Source of the DNA: Aphrophora alni
Lineage: Eukaryota; Arthropoda; Insecta; Hemiptera; Aphrophoridae
DNA: 64,000 bases
NCBI GenBank assembly: GCA_963513935.1
Contig: OY740772.1
Coordinates: 14,788,098-14,852,097, forward strand
Reading direction: 5' to 3'
Shown one piece after another: positions 11,120 through 22,686 of this stretch; the stretch's first letter is position 1; the number at the start of each line of letters is the position of its first letter. The notes under the pieces were generated by a model. That model saw nothing but the letters and a program-made list of their open reading frames with translations. It ran no database searches and was not told the origin of the DNA. A program made the translations under genes and the position numbers.

Positions 11120-11462
11120 GTAGAGCACATGTAGATTAGATTAGATTATTGGGATATGAGGTCTCAAGATCCTTGTACATCAACCTAAGCTTATTGTACA
11201 CCCCAAAGATTTACCTACTAGCAAGGTAAGCCAGTCCCTGTGCCTTAAATTAGGCTTCATCAGAATCATCATCTGGTTGTGAAAGCCCTGAAAATTGTCC
11301 TTCTCCTAGCCTCGTATTCACATTCTAGGATATGTTTAGCAGTCTCTTCAGACTGTTCACATAGCCTACAAACAGGATCACTATTGATGATCTGAAGTGT
11401 TGGTAGATGTTTCTTGAAGTGGCCATGTCCAGTAGGTAATGCCTTAACTTGTCACCAATAAG
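11120..11462 (-). pseudogene. Non-LTR retrotransposon 3' end (zinc-knuckle tail)
   Basis: The minus strand reads LPTGHGHFKKHLPTLQI followed by DPVCRLCEQSEETAKHILEC, with a CxxC...H...C pattern. This is the conserved Cys/His tail after the RNase H domain in many insect non-LTR elements. The frame ends at a stop near 11262; the element's 3' part continues to a TAATCTAATCTAATC tail on the minus strand at about 11133. Confidence 0.75.
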
Positions 11463-11466
11463 TTGA

Positions 11467-11790
11467 ATGATGGACCTTACCAAAAGTATTAAAAAATCCT
11501 TGAATAAATTTATTAGTGCAACCAAAGAAGCTATTAATAATTGTAATTTTGATTGTACTTTTAAGAATGAACAATTTAAATTTTTAATCTCTAATCCAGT
11601 ATTACCTAGACTGTATTGGCTTTCAGGCTTTATAAAAGGTAAATCGGTGAGACTGATTATATCAGGAGTCAATTCACAGACTTAAAAAAAGAGTATTGGT
11701 TTAAATCCCTCTGAGGATGGTAGCTACAGTATGTTACCAAAATGTACACAAGGGTTTATTAAACTTGGTAAAACTAATTGTGTGTTAGTG
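11467..11790 (+). pseudogene. Penelope-like element fragment, reverse transcriptase part plus tail
   Basis: The plus-strand frame reads FKFLISNPVLPRLYWLSGF and SVRLIISGVNSQT, resembling the Penelope reverse transcriptase segment around 'NPxxPRLYGLPKIHK...RPIVSxINSP'. Just downstream, CTGAGGA at 11711-11717 precedes a 4-bp stem (GGTA 11719-11722 with TACC 11735-11738) and AAAA, similar to the tail hairpins of the other Penelope fragments here. Confidence 0.6.
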
Positions 11791-12149
11791 TTTTATTTGT
11801 GGTTTGGGGATTACTTCTTTCAATCGTTATTAACCACAAGGCTCATTGGATACTGTAGTAAAAACCAAGACTAAATATAAACGTGATCAGATAAAACCAC
11901 CAAACAGTTTATTTAGTTTTAGTTTCCAAATGGGCCTAAGCTATGTTGGTGTTTTTCATTTATACTCTACTTAATAATGAGAATTGATTTATACTCTCAA
12001 AATGTCGTGTTTCCATTTTTAAATATATAAATTATTGAAAATGTGGATATTAAACCATATTAGTAAAATGAACTATGAACAATCCATCTTTATCAAATAA
12101 CTTTAAAACCAGAAAAAATATTCAACATTCAAATTGAATACAAACATAC

Positions 12150-12173
12150 CAGAGCCAGTTTCTATTGACCCAT
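12150..12173 (-). CDS. CCDC74-like exon 3, a 24-nt microexon
   Basis: Acceptor TTTCCACAG and donor G/GTATGT bound 24 nt. The exon adds GSIETGS and completes Asp codons on both sides; skipping it keeps the frame. The phase (1 in, 1 out) matches exons 2 and 4 exactly, which is the main support. A palindrome begins 18 bp upstream of the acceptor. Confidence 0.7.
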
Positions 12174-12191
12174 CTGTGGAAATAAGAACAT

Positions 12192-12358
12192 ATTGTAAAC
12201 ACTAAATCTCCTAGTTAGGTATAATAACACAATACAAATAAAATTTTGGCTAAAATTTATTAGCTTACATGTAACATAGGCTAATAAAATTTTGCCAAAA
12301 GTTTATTTGTATTGTGTTATTGTACCTAACTTGTGGTAGAGTACTTAGTGTTTACAAT
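12192..12358. repeat. Palindrome next to the microexon
   Basis: Arms 12192-12262 and 12279-12358 are reverse complements with small gaps: the outer ends are ATTGTAAACACTAA and its complement, the inner parts ATAACACAATACAAATAAA and its complement, with a loop of about 16 bases. It has the size of a foldback MITE. On the transcribed strand the hairpin ends 18 nt before the microexon's 3' splice site. Confidence 0.8.
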
Positions 12359-12359
12359 T

Positions 12360-13429
12360 GTAAAATTCACCACAGTGCTCATTGTTCATTTAAGGTTTGT
12401 TCTTCTGTGTGTTATTTTTTTGTTAATCCACCAGGAAGTTTGGTATTTACACTAGATGCTGTCCAGGACCAAGGCGGAATTTCTTTAGGTACATCTATTT
12501 TCTGAATAGATTGACTGGTTCTATAGACAAGTGAGTGCTTGTAATCATGCTTATTGATGTAGAGTTGTTTAAATGGATGTGTAGAGAGTTAAGGCTTTGA
12601 CATTTAAATAATTTGATAGAGTTTATCTCCCTTATAAACAATCCAACAGCAAATTGATTCTATTTGCATTGTTTCTAAGAGGTGGTTTTGGAGCACTGAA
12701 AGTGTGTTCATATTTCCAGTTTCCTCAAATGTGTCAAAGGTGCACCTTCTCCAAATTTCACATCCATATATTATTTATGATATTAAGTATTATTATATCT
12801 TTATAGTCATTAAATATGTAAAACATACAATAGAGATTGTCAGTAATGTTAAAACAAAGGTGAAACTTAATATTAGTCTTACAAAACTACTACATTTAAT
12901 TCAGCATCAATCACAATATATGCACTAAGGAATATTGCAGGTGGCATCGCACAAACATCATAATCCCAAATTCTCTTGCTCACCATCCTGAACAGGTTGT
13001 CTTCCGAATACTTGTTCCATAGCTCGTCATAGTAATAACCAAATAAAATTTTAAAATTAATTAAATTGTTCACAACACTCGCCAAACAAGCATTTGGATG
13101 GTAGCAGATATAGTGAGTGAATATTGATATACAGCATAAATAAATATTACACATTTTACATAACTAACTGAATAAGCTAAAGTTTGCACCAAAAAAGTTC
13201 CAAAAATCTCAGCCAGGAGCAGAAAGATGCCCATAAATACATTTCACTGACTTCATTTATTTATTTCAATTCAATATTGTTTTGCAACAAGTCAAAAAAG
13301 ACATTAACAGTAAAGTTACAAGCTACAAACATAAAACATACAAAGCACATGATAATAAATTAATATAAAACTATGTAACAACTCAAAAATATATATAATT
13401 TAAAAACAACACTCAACTAAGTCTAAAAT
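12360..13429. other. Intron 2 segment, weak LINE trace
   Basis: On the minus strand at 12660-12790 a short run reads IYGCEIWRRCTFD and later LQNHLLETMQI, which resembles the region just after the reverse transcriptase in insect LINEs, but it is too short for certainty. The rest is AT-rich. Confidence 0.3.
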
Positions 13430-13620
13430 GTAGCATCCAGAAACTCCTCCACAGTATACAATGCATTTCAGCAACAGCTTTAATTTATTTTTTAAAACAT
13501 TATCCTTTATTGCTTCTGTAAATTATTTAGGGAATTTGTTCGTGAAACAAGCTCCAGTCTCAGATAGCAGCTTATCAAAAGCTTTCAATCTGTGATGTTG
13601 GCCAGAAAGTCACATCAAAC
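13430..13620 (-). pseudogene. LINE reverse-transcriptase C-terminal region, distal half
   Basis: The minus strand reads GACFTNKFPK, then TEAIKDNVLKNKLKLLLKCI with one stop, like the 'F..LP..I......FK..LK..L' tail of jockey/CR1-type LINE proteins. It continues the fragment at 14681-14880; the piggyBac-type element B sits between them. Confidence 0.6.
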
Positions 13621-13624
13621 TTAA

Positions 13625-14676
13625 CCCTTTGAAGAGTACATGAAAATACCGATTAACGAGTACGGCCGTTCTTGAACGTTCTCTGTGCTGTTTGTGCAAA
13701 TGAGTATGGACGTTCCGGAACTTTTTAGGTAACGTCTGAGCAATAAAAGTATTTATCATAAAACAAATTAGTCATGGCTTATTGTGTTGTCACAATTCAA
13801 CAAGAAATAGTATTAAGAACAGATGAAATCGGGTTTTTCACAATTGTAAGGCAGGACAACTCCAGGGGTCGTGGTTTCAGGAGAATTCACCATGCGTATT
13901 GATTGGCGTGTAAATGTAGGCGATGGCATCGTCTTCTCCGCGGTTGTTTCCCCCCTACACACACCTGTGCCTATGTTCCTTGTCTAGTATAAGTGATTTG
14001 TATCATTATATTATGTTACGTATATTATACATCAAACATGAAAAATTAAACACTACAAAGCTTTTTTACAGATTCCCCTCTGTCTAGTCTTTTGACACAT
14101 TTAGCCGCGTCTCAAACGAAACCAACACACGATTCCAAGAAAATTGAAAAGAAATGTTATATTTTCCATAATGTAGGCTATACTAAATTGATTCGTGGAA
14201 AAAAAGCGGCCCATCAAACGTTTTTGTCTGTCTATGTCTGCTATACCGACGGGTGACAATGCCACGGTGTTTTTATGCCGCCGACAATGGGATACCGTTA
14301 TCAGCAAACGAAACCAACACACGCTTCCAAGAAAACTGCAAAGAAATGTTATATTTTCCATAATGTAGGCTATACTAAATTGATTCGTGGAAAAAAAGCG
14401 GCCCATCAAACGTTTTTGTCTATGTATGTCTGCTATACCGACGGGTGACAATGATTTTTCAGTGCAAATTTTTTTTAAAGTACATTTATCAGTGTAAATT
14501 TTTATTCTTACAAGTTTTTAACACAATATTATTATATTATTATACATTTGTAACCAATAAAACAACTATTTTCAAATTTTTTTTTCTTACTCCTTGACAA
14601 CAATTTTCTTGTAAATACTTACTAACCAGCTGTTGGCTATTTGGGACGTTCAGGAACGGCCGCACTCGTCAAAGGG
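13625..14676. mobile_element. piggyBac-type element B with TTAA duplication, inserted in a LINE
   Basis: Ends read CCCTTTGAAGAGTAC (from 13625) and ACTCGTCAAAGGG (to 14676), flanked by TTAA at 13621-13624 and 14677-14680. Subterminal ACGGCCGTTCTTGAACGTTC near the left end is mirrored by GACGTTCAGGAACGGCC near the right end. No transposase part is recognised in its 1052 bp. The LINE frame reads up to both borders, so the insertion is younger than the LINE. Confidence 0.8.
14111..14450. repeat. Internal tandem duplication in element B
   Basis: Segments 14111-14259 and 14303-14450 are about 95% identical (both include TGTAGGCTATACTAAATTGA and ACCGACGGGTGACAATG), with a 43-bp spacer, giving a period of about 192 bp. 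Confidence 0.85.
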
Positions 14677-14680
14677 TTAA

Positions 14681-14880
14681 GAAAGTCACAGAAAGTGACT
14701 TATTTAATGTTTCGAGTCACAGAACTCTTATATTTTAAATATAAAATTTCTTCAAAATGTACATAAAAGGAAACATTTTTTAATGTATTCCTACAAGAAT
14801 CTTGATGGTCCAGATGAGCCATAATTCTTACTGCTTTCTTTTGTAAACTGGAGACCATTTTTGATTTACTTCACAGACAA
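14681..14880 (-). pseudogene. LINE reverse-transcriptase C-terminal region, proximal half
   Basis: The minus strand reads LQKKAVRIMAHLDHQDSCRN, a very typical LINE block (usually LQKKAIRI...S....F). The frame then runs into the piggyBac-type element B and resumes at 13620. Confidence 0.7.
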
Positions 14881-15737
14881 TTCTATAATTTAGGTGAGTA
14901 GACACCAAAGAGTATGTTAATTTCAGAAAGTGTTCTGGACAGAACTGTGGTAATGTCCTGAGTAGAAAACCCAATGAACTGAAGATCATTCATGTAATGA
15001 CTCTTATCGGGATCTAATTTGTTGAAAAAGATCATCAGATTTCACAACACATAGATTTACCAGTACCATAAGGGATTGATTGAAAGATGTTTTGCTTTTA
15101 AACAACAAGGAAAAAGTAGACAATTGATACATTGAAAAATAAGAATGAAAAACTAGAATGAGCAAGTCAAAATTGAAGGCAGTGCTGAGTATTTCTTTGA
15201 TATCAATGTTTGGATGGGTACCACTGAGTCAGAGAGTATTTTCTTTTAGGTACTGCCCCAGTTAAGAGAATGAGTGAAAAGAAGAGACTCCGAGTTGTGG
15301 AACCTCCATAAAGACAATCCTCTATCCGTATGGTAGTTTCTGACTAATAAGAGGATTGCAATAAAGGTTGTCCAGGAGTTGAACATGTCGGTTATTATAA
15401 ATGGTTTGATACTGTTAATAGTTCTAAAATTTTGTAGCAGAAAAAAAGGAATAAAAGTGCTGGATGAATGCTATTAATTAGGCTTAGTTTCATTTATCAG
15501 AGTAGATAATTTTTTTAAACACAAGGTTTTAAAGCATTGGAAAACCTACTTGTGATTCTTGAGCAAAAAAGTTAAGAGTTTGGAAAGGAAAAAAATTATA
15601 ATGAAAAAAAAAAAAAAATTACCACTTAATTATGAAGGTATCATCTGAAATAATGTCTTTAGTAGATGGTTATTTTAAAGCATATGAACCATAATATAGA
15701 TTAAGTGAAAATAAACTAATGATAGAACTCTCCTAAC
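14881..15737. other. Intron 2 remainder, nothing firm
   Basis: AT-rich. The upstream part of the LINE fragment may extend to about 15000, but the reading is too broken to define. An A-run is at 15604-15617. Confidence 0.3.
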
Positions 15738-15924
15738 CTCGATTACGTTGTCGTAGACATTCGACTTCTTGATGTAATGAGGTAAGCATTATTTGATGTT
15801 GCTCCTGAAGAAAACGAAGGTTTTGCTCAAGTTGTGTAATGCGTAACAGAGGATCTGCAGACATGGAAGGAAACAAAAGTCCTTCAGTACGTCCCAACAT
15901 AATGTCTGGACATTTTTTGGTTAC
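15738..15924 (-). CDS. CCDC74-like exon 2, first coiled coil
   Basis: A 187-nt exon (acceptor CTTTTAG, donor GAG/GTTAGG) with 62 codons plus one base. It carries the family's best-conserved segment: ITQLEQNLRFLQEQHQ then LHQEVECLRQRNR. The pattern 'LQFLQ.QH...L..LH.EI..L...N' is characteristic of CCDC74 and CCDC92. Confidence 0.78.
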
Positions 15925-16689
15925 CTAAAAGTTTTAAAAAATGTTTATTTTAACATACAAAAAATAAAGCAAAAAAAAAAATCAATGCTGAGTTTTTACA
16001 GAAATATAGTTTTGAACTGTCTAAAAAATGGTTTTTGGACTGATGTTTGTCGGCCATCTATACATTTCTCTACAGCCCAAAAGAGTTGATTTGTTTTTGA
16101 TAAAATTAGGTTTGTAAACACATTTTAGCTATATCTAAAGACTTTAATAAAATTGTAACTAAAAATTTGACGGTATCTCTCATAAACACAAAATATTTTT
16201 AAAATGTTTAGTTGCTGATAAGAAACAATACAATACAATTTTTTTTTCAAAATGGGACCCAATGATTTTAATAAAATCTTTGCTGAAATATAGTCTTTTA
16301 AGAATACAAACAAAAGGTGTGGGTTTCCATCTCCATAAAAATTCAAATTCTGGAGTTATCGGTAACCGTCAACAAAGTAAAATGACCATAGAGCTGTTAT
16401 AAAGCAAATTATTCCAAATCATCCCTACAGATTTTATTCAAATTATATGAAATGTGAAAGGTAATGTCCTAGATCAATGTGTTAAATTGCAAGAAAATTA
16501 TGGTTCAAGAATAACTGGCAAACAACAAAAAGTAACCTTAACAAATGCATTGCACTAAATAACTTTCTCGTACTACAAAACCAAAAATAATATTTGTCAC
16601 CATTGCCCCAAAACCATCTATGTAATACTTATACGTCAACAAGAAAAATGATATTGTCTTGATCAATGAATTTTTGCCTATGTATCTCT

Positions 16690-16935
16690 TATGGGAGATA
16701 AGCTGATAGTTTTTTATAAATTTTGAAAGATATACATTGAAATAAAACCTAAGCTTACTTCACTTATATCATAAATTCATCCTGAGCAGAAATTTTATTT
16801 CATTGAAATCAAGTTTTTGACAGTGGTAAAGGTTCAATTTGGTTTTTGACTTGGCACATTTTGTTCAGGTGATTAATCTTCACATTTCATCAAATATTCA
16901 ACCAAATCAGTATATCCCACTTTGAGAATTTTTTC
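16690..16935 (+). repeat. Dispersed repeat B, copy 1
   Basis: Shares with 20470-20745 the ordered blocks TTTGAAAGATAT, CATAAATT.ATCCT, GAAATCAAGTT and GATTAATCTTCACATTT followed by TCAA..AAATCA. Identity is moderate (old copies). Same orientation in both. Confidence 0.6.
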
Positions 16936-17399
16936 TAAATATACACATAAAATTAGAGATACACTAAAATAATTCATTTCCTTATTTTAAGATATGAAAC
17001 AAGGATATGATTTTGAGATGGGTTCTAAAGTCCAGTAGTTCTTAATTTGATTTTTAATAGAGATAATAACATTGAATTTGTTTACTTTTGGGCCTATAAA
17101 TAAGCAAAATTTACTCAAGTCAATAAAACAATATTACCAAATAAACTTAATTGTTTTGGTTCAATAACAGGTAGCTTAAAAATTAAACAGTAAAACTTTT
17201 ACAATTGAGGGTTATTTTTTAAAAAATAGGTGTGCACTGTAAGCATAAGCTGCACAGACTGTACAAACCCCCCCAAGAAACGTCACCAGAACATTTCAGG
17301 TCTCTGTATGCTTTAGTTGTTTGTTTATGTTCTCTCTAAAACACTTTCAATGTATAAAAGATAAGTGATAAGTATATAAAAGACAATGTATACTAACAA

Positions 17400-17640
17400 C
17401 TGAAGGTACTTGGTAGAACTCCATGTTAAAAGAAACACAAACAGAATATTTAGTAAATTTGCAAAATTTGTTGAAACCTGTTGACCACGAATTATGGCAT
17501 CATAACACAGACTGTCATAATTGGTGAAACCATCAACTCAATAAATTGTAGAATTTTGCTAAATATTGTGTTTCATTTAACTTACAATGTTAATACCAAA
17601 GTAGATGACATATGGTATATAACAGACATTATTCCAAAAA
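17400..17640. repeat. Relative of the 53-kb foldback (Penelope tail-like)
   Basis: GGTACTTGGTAGAACTCCATG at the left and CAATAAATTGTAGAATTTTG further right match the foldback at 53038-53240 in the same order. GGTGAAACCATC near 17522 occupies the place of GGCGAAACCATG there. Confidence 0.6.
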
Positions 17641-18169
17641 CCATTGTTTTGGGCTCGAAGTACCTCAAAAGAGATATTTACATGAAAAATTTGTCACTGG
17701 TTTTTTGACCAATCACATGACTTTCTTTAGTAAAAGGAAAAATTTTACTATGATGAAGAGGAAATATCTCTTTTAAGAAAAGTTCACAAAAGATATTTTT
17801 GAAATGGTATCTGTATGTACATCGAGAAACTGTTTCATCAGCTCTTTTTTAATCTAAAAATTTTATTGACAATGTTAGTTCTTTTATTTATTTACAAAAA
17901 TAATAAGTTCATCTTTACTCAAGTGTGGTTTGCCAGCAAATTTTGGGGATAATGTACAGAGTATTTTTTCCATTTTTAGTTTATGTAAATTTATACATTC
18001 TTCTTTTTTATCAAGAATTTTAAGCTGAGATGCTGATATCCAGTGTAGCATTTCCCACTTTTACGCACGTGCATAGGGTTCAAAATATTGAGGAAAAAAA
18101 GGTAGGCCGAAAAGTTTAAAATGAAAATTTTTTGAGAACGCAAGATTTATGTGAAACGAAGAGAAAAAA

Positions 18170-19000
18170 ATTGTTGCCCTTTTTCAAAACAACGATCTCA
18201 CATTTCTAGTAGTAGTACAGCAAAAAATAAATTAAGATGTGAAAATAGCTGTATTATTAACGAAATGCAACTGGAATGCTCATCTGTCACCATGTTCTAC
18301 GATAAGTTGCACCCTTGCAACTATCTCGCTGTCTCCCCTCTCAATATGAATAGTTAGACGTTGTGCTAGTTAGTCTGTGTAGAAGTTGCATTGCTGAAAA
18401 TCTGTTTTGTTTGAGCTTTATAAGGCGACTAAAGTTAGCCTATTGCCTATGTTTTATGTTTAGCCAATGTTGAGGTTGTGATTTTATGAGGTAAAAGAAA
18501 AAAAATCAACCATTCTACTTCTACGTGTCATCAAAGATAGAAACCTTCACATAATTCATAGAATTATTTTGATCATACTCGTAACTAACTGTGAAGGCTC
18601 ATTTTCAGCATTGAACTGAGTGAAAAATTACTTACGCAACTCATAGGGGACAAAGCAAACTAAATGCTCTCGCTGTTATGGTAATTGAATGTGATGAAAT
18701 CTCTCGATTTTCAAGAGCTAGTGAAAACATTTTCTAAAAACAAACTTAACAGGAAAAATGATCAACGTTTGAGGGTTTATAAGTAAGTACCTGAAGAAAC
18801 TATGAACATGGATGTACCAACTTTATAATTAACTTTTTTAATCTTACGATAATGTTGATAATGTGAAAACTATGAGAATAGCAAATTTTTTAATAATTTT
18901 TTTAATAACATTAATAACTTTTTAAACATACATAATTTTAGACTTCTTTAATGTTGGCAACCTACGTATGTTGTACATACAAAATTGTTAACTCTTTTGG
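18170..19000 (+). pseudogene. hAT transposase C-terminal remnant, copy 1
   Basis: Broken plus-strand frames read NCEGSFSALN, VKNYLRNS and SKLNALAVMVIECDEI, corresponding to the hAT dimerisation region (usual pattern: ERSFS.LK.IKN.LR....Q.RL..LALL.IE). It shares its whole length with a second copy at 24840-25620. N-terminal parts, including the BED zinc finger, are not visible. Confidence 0.7.
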
Positions 19001-19794
19001 ATATAATAACTCTGACATTATTTAACAATAATTTTATTTAAACATTTAAAGGTTTAGTTAAGGAAAACCACTCACTTGTGTACTGAAGGAAACAGAAGGC
19101 ATTTTCACTAATACTTTAGATGCCATTATAACAAAATCAATTTATGAAAATAAATTTTTAAACACTGAAATTTTATTGAAAGGGTCACTTTGACCCCACC
19201 CTTTAAACATTAAGTTAAAAAAAAATGATATCACAATTTATTTTGATTGTAGTTATAACTTTAATTTTATAATGTAGTTATATTTGATTTAATATTTTTG
19301 ATTATAAATTTTCTTTTCTTTCAATATGAAATCATTTCACTTCCTTTGAGTCATACTCTCCAGAATGAAGTATTGATTAGAGAAGTGTATGCCTAGCGGC
19401 GAACAGGACAAGTTATTTTCACCCTCCTTTTATTGATTTGCCACCCACAGAAACCCACCCCATTCAACCCTCTGCCCAGACAAGCAAACAAGTGAAACGG
19501 CATAATTAAATATCTCATAAGTGTAAATAAATTGTATAATAAGAAAATATTGGTAATAAATGATTTAATTACATCTGTTTTCATATATAGATAGTAACAA
19601 TTTTATGATTTAATAAAATAATAACAAAAAATAAATGTAAAAAAAAGAATCCAGTATGTGACAATAACACATTCAATGTTAATAATAAAGTTTGTTTTTC
19701 CTGTTTACTTTATCACTCTATATAAACTTCCTCCTCCCTCCTCCCCTCTCACTCAAGAAACACTGAGGGTCTTATACTTTACAATTCATAAGAT

Positions 19795-19860
19795 TGGTTC
19801 TCAAACTGGGATATGTGTACCAACATTGGTACACAGAATCCCTTCAACAATTTCAATCCT
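19795..19860 (+). repeat. Possible hAT terminal segment
   Basis: GGTTCTCAAACTGGGATATG and the following GTACCAACATTGGTAC palindrome resemble the 5' end of Charlie/ZBED-like hAT elements. No partner end was seen. Confidence 0.3.
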
Positions 19861-20469
19861 TTCGACAATTTCTTTTTTAAAACTAAAAACTTTCGAACAA
19901 ATCAGACATCCCATAACAAAATAAAAAACTGTTGTGAAAATTTTGTTTTCTTGGAAATTGCAAAGAGAGCATACTGGGTTTTTATCACCAATCAAGGTTT
20001 ATAATTTAAGTAAATTCTGCTCAAGTTTTAAAAATCTAACATTTTACACCGATTACAAAGACAAGATGTTGCCCACTTCAAGGTTTAATGCACCGTATAA
20101 ACAGTGACACTGTGACCTCCTCTCTGCCTGAATACATAATAATTGCTCTGATTCAGATTTGACCAACAACAAAATAGAAACCAGTTGATCAGGTAACTCC
20201 TCTCCCGTCTTAAGATCTATACTGTGCCCCGCATCCTATAGTTTTCAAATATTTAAAGCAATCAATATTTCTATTTATCACCTGGTTGGTAAGTATGTGC
20301 GGGAGCCAGTGTGGAGGCAGCAATAAATGGTAAAACATTGCACTAACGTTTCACAAAAAAAACTAAATAATGACCAATAATAATATTCATCGCTACCTTC
20401 TCAAATATCTCATACTAAGTGAAAAAGAAAAGAAAAAATTTTCCTGCGTACTTTTTAGGCCAAAATTTT

Positions 20470-20745
20470 GTAAATTGCTGTTTATAAACATTTTGAAAGA
20501 TATTTTTATACTTAGAGCGTAATTTTGCTTCCTTTGTGCCATAAATTTATCCTAACCGTAAATTGTATGTGATTAAAATCAAGTTCCAGTTCAGTTTTGG
20601 TAATTATTTCAGAACTATTCTATTCTTCTATTTGGGATTTGGTACAGCACTGTTTAGAAGATTAATCTTCACATTTTACCAAAATTTAAACAAAATCAAT
20701 GGAGTAGATTTTGAAATATTAGGTTATTAAAAATTTGTTTTTAAG
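20470..20745 (+). repeat. Dispersed repeat B, copy 2
   Basis: See copy 1 at 16690: same ordered blocks, including GAAGATTAATCTTCACATTT. Confidence 0.6.
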
Positions 20746-21499
20746 ATACCTCCCATACCGAAATTTTTGGGGCGATTATGGTCAAAACATTTTGTTTGTG
20801 TTCTTAGTGGTTAAATTTTAGACAAATTTAACCAAACCGTTTCAAGATGATTTTGAAAAAAAAAAATCATAGTTTTGTGTTGATTGTACTTTAAAATTTG
20901 TAGACAAAACCTCTATACATGCCTATATAATACCAAAATATGTCCACTTGTTTGAGTCGTAGAACACTGTACAAATAGAGATCATTTAAAAAACCACTTA
21001 TTTAAATACTATCATCATCTAAATAGATTCTAAAAATAAAGTGAATGCACCCATCTGCAATCTCACCATTTTCTGAGCAAAATAAAAAGATAAACTGATA
21101 TAATAGGCAACAATTTGATCATAAATATTCAAACGATCATTTTTAGAATATATAAATCACAAAAGGTTCAAAATTACCTAACGATATTTATATATGGACA
21201 GAAAGGGAAACACCATTAAGCTGAGAACCGTTGAAAACTGTCGTCTTTTCTAAAAAGATTTTTACGAATTATAAATTCGAGTAATCTTCAAAATTTAAAA
21301 GTATGGTTGCAAAACCATTCACTCATCCTTCATTAAGTAATGTTGTGAACTTATTTAAATGTTGAAGTGTTTTATTGCAACTATATGCTCAAATCTTATT
21401 GTATTAAAATATAAAATTTTTCCCATATACCGGTATATTTAAGAATTTGTTACACGGTATGGGTTAAGTTTAGTAATCACAAAAATAGTTAAAACATCT

Positions 21500-21900
21500 G
21501 TGTTTTTACTAATTTTCATTTCTTATGGCTCCAAGAAATCGAAAAAATGATTTTTGACTTGCTGTCGTTCTGTCATTTGTACATAAGCACAAAAATTAAG
21601 ATAAGAACATGAAATTTGGTATAGAGAACCAAATTGAAATTCACAAAAATCTAATTGAAATGCAAAATTGTGCAAAACAAAATTTTAAACAGTTTTTTGT
21701 TCATAGGTCATATGATATTCAACTTATAACACACTAAATTAGATACAAATTTGCAGACTTCAATGACTCTACGATGGCATATAGTGAAGTAACGGTTAAA
21801 AATATGACTTCAAATCGTGACCTCCCAAGTAAATATGATATTCGTATAGTTATGAGATCTGACAGGGACGAGTCACTAACGTACTATGATATAACCACCC
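21500..21900 (-). repeat. Dispersed repeat A, minus-strand copy
   Basis: Read on the minus strand it contains CTTGGGAGGTCACGATTTGA, a TAACCGTTACTTCACTA block and AATTTAGTGTGTTATAAGTT, colinear with the plus-strand copies at 49290-50960 and 57140-57940. It is an uncharacterised interspersed family to me. Confidence 0.7.
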
Positions 21901-22028
21901 ATCAACTTGTTTTTACTGATCTTAATATAATTATCTCTTTTAAATATAATTAACACTTTGTTCTGTATGTAATATATGTTTGTAATATTTTAGCAATACT
22001 CAAATCATATCATACTTATATAATCAAA

Positions 22029-22447
22029 TTATTTTTTTTTTTTAATTACGCCAAACATTAGGCTTCCGCCATTAGTTTCCTCGTAGCCCAGTACAGGTCA
22101 TAGTCGGGAGAATCCCTCTTTTCCGCAAGAGCTGGACATAATTTCAGGTGCTCGCAGTCCATTTCCTGCCTATTGTTACATAAGGGACAGTAAGGGTCGC
22201 TGGTGACCCCTATCTGGTGGAGGTGTTTTTGTAGATAATCATGACCCGTTAATAGTCGGAAATTAGCAACTTGTTGTAGGCGTGGCAAGTTGATTGGTGG
22301 CCTTCCGCTCTTTTCCGTTAGACTTTCCCATTTTTTGCCTTCAGCCGATACTTTTTGTGTCGTAATGCATCTTGCTCGCAGGTAATTTTTTATGTGTCTT
22401 TTTGCGTCGTGCAACGTAGTGGGCTTGTCCGGTTGTTCCTTTCTTGC
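22029..22447 (-). mobile_element. 5'-truncated LINE insertion with poly(A) tail and 10-bp target duplication
   Basis: The minus-strand copy ends in a poly(A) tract (T-run at 22031-22042), only about 20 bases after the stop codon. The 10-mer TATAATCAAA occurs on both sides, at 22019-22028 and 22448-22457, as expected for target-primed insertion. The coding part has no stop, so this is one of the younger insertions in the window. Confidence 0.8.
22058..22447 (-). CDS. LINE ORF2 C-terminus (zinc-knuckle tail), 5'-truncated
   Basis: About 130 codons without a stop. Key motifs are NLPRLQQVANFRLLTGHDYL, DPYCPLCNNRQEMDCEHL and KLCPALAEKR: the CxxC...H...C knuckle that follows RNase H in insect jockey/R1-type elements. 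The reverse transcriptase and RNase H are missing. The first codons belong to the interior of the parent protein; an ATG upstream at 22475-22477 lies outside the insertion and is chance. Confidence 0.8.
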   Translation of the reverse strand, partial: ARKEQPDKPTTLHDAKRHIKNYLRARCITTQKVSAEGKKWESLTEKSGRPPINLPRLQQVANFRLLTGHDYLQKHLHQIGVTSDPYCPLCNNRQEMDCEHLKLCPALAEKRDSPDYDLYWATRKLMAEA

Positions 22448-22686
22448 TATAATCAAAAATTGAAAGTGTTGTTTCACCTAATTTATTCAAATGTGTTAAA
22501 ATATTTGGGATTATTTTATAAACATAATTAGCCTAATAATATTATACACATTGTTGATATATTTATATAAGAATTAGAGTTTAAAAAAATTATAAGAAAA
22601 AAATAAATTTGAATTATGTTCAAAATATCTAACTAATTATAAAAAATAACCTGTACATTTTTGTGTAGTTTTGTAACATTTTTTAA

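Larger units (their letters stand above)
15925..18169. other. Intron 1 segment with repeats, otherwise unrecognised
   Basis: Holds repeat B copy 1 (16690-16935) and a Penelope-tail-like segment (17400-17640). The remaining sequence is AT-rich with no coding signal. Confidence 0.35.

Noticed and set aside
11325..11672. 115-codon minus-strand frame
   Set aside because: The true readings here are a LINE tail on the minus strand in another frame and a Penelope-like fragment on the plus strand.
14101..14451. 116-codon minus-strand frame with internal repeats (SPVGIADI twice)
   Set aside because: The repetition simply reflects the 192-bp tandem duplication inside piggyBac-type element B; no transposase motif.
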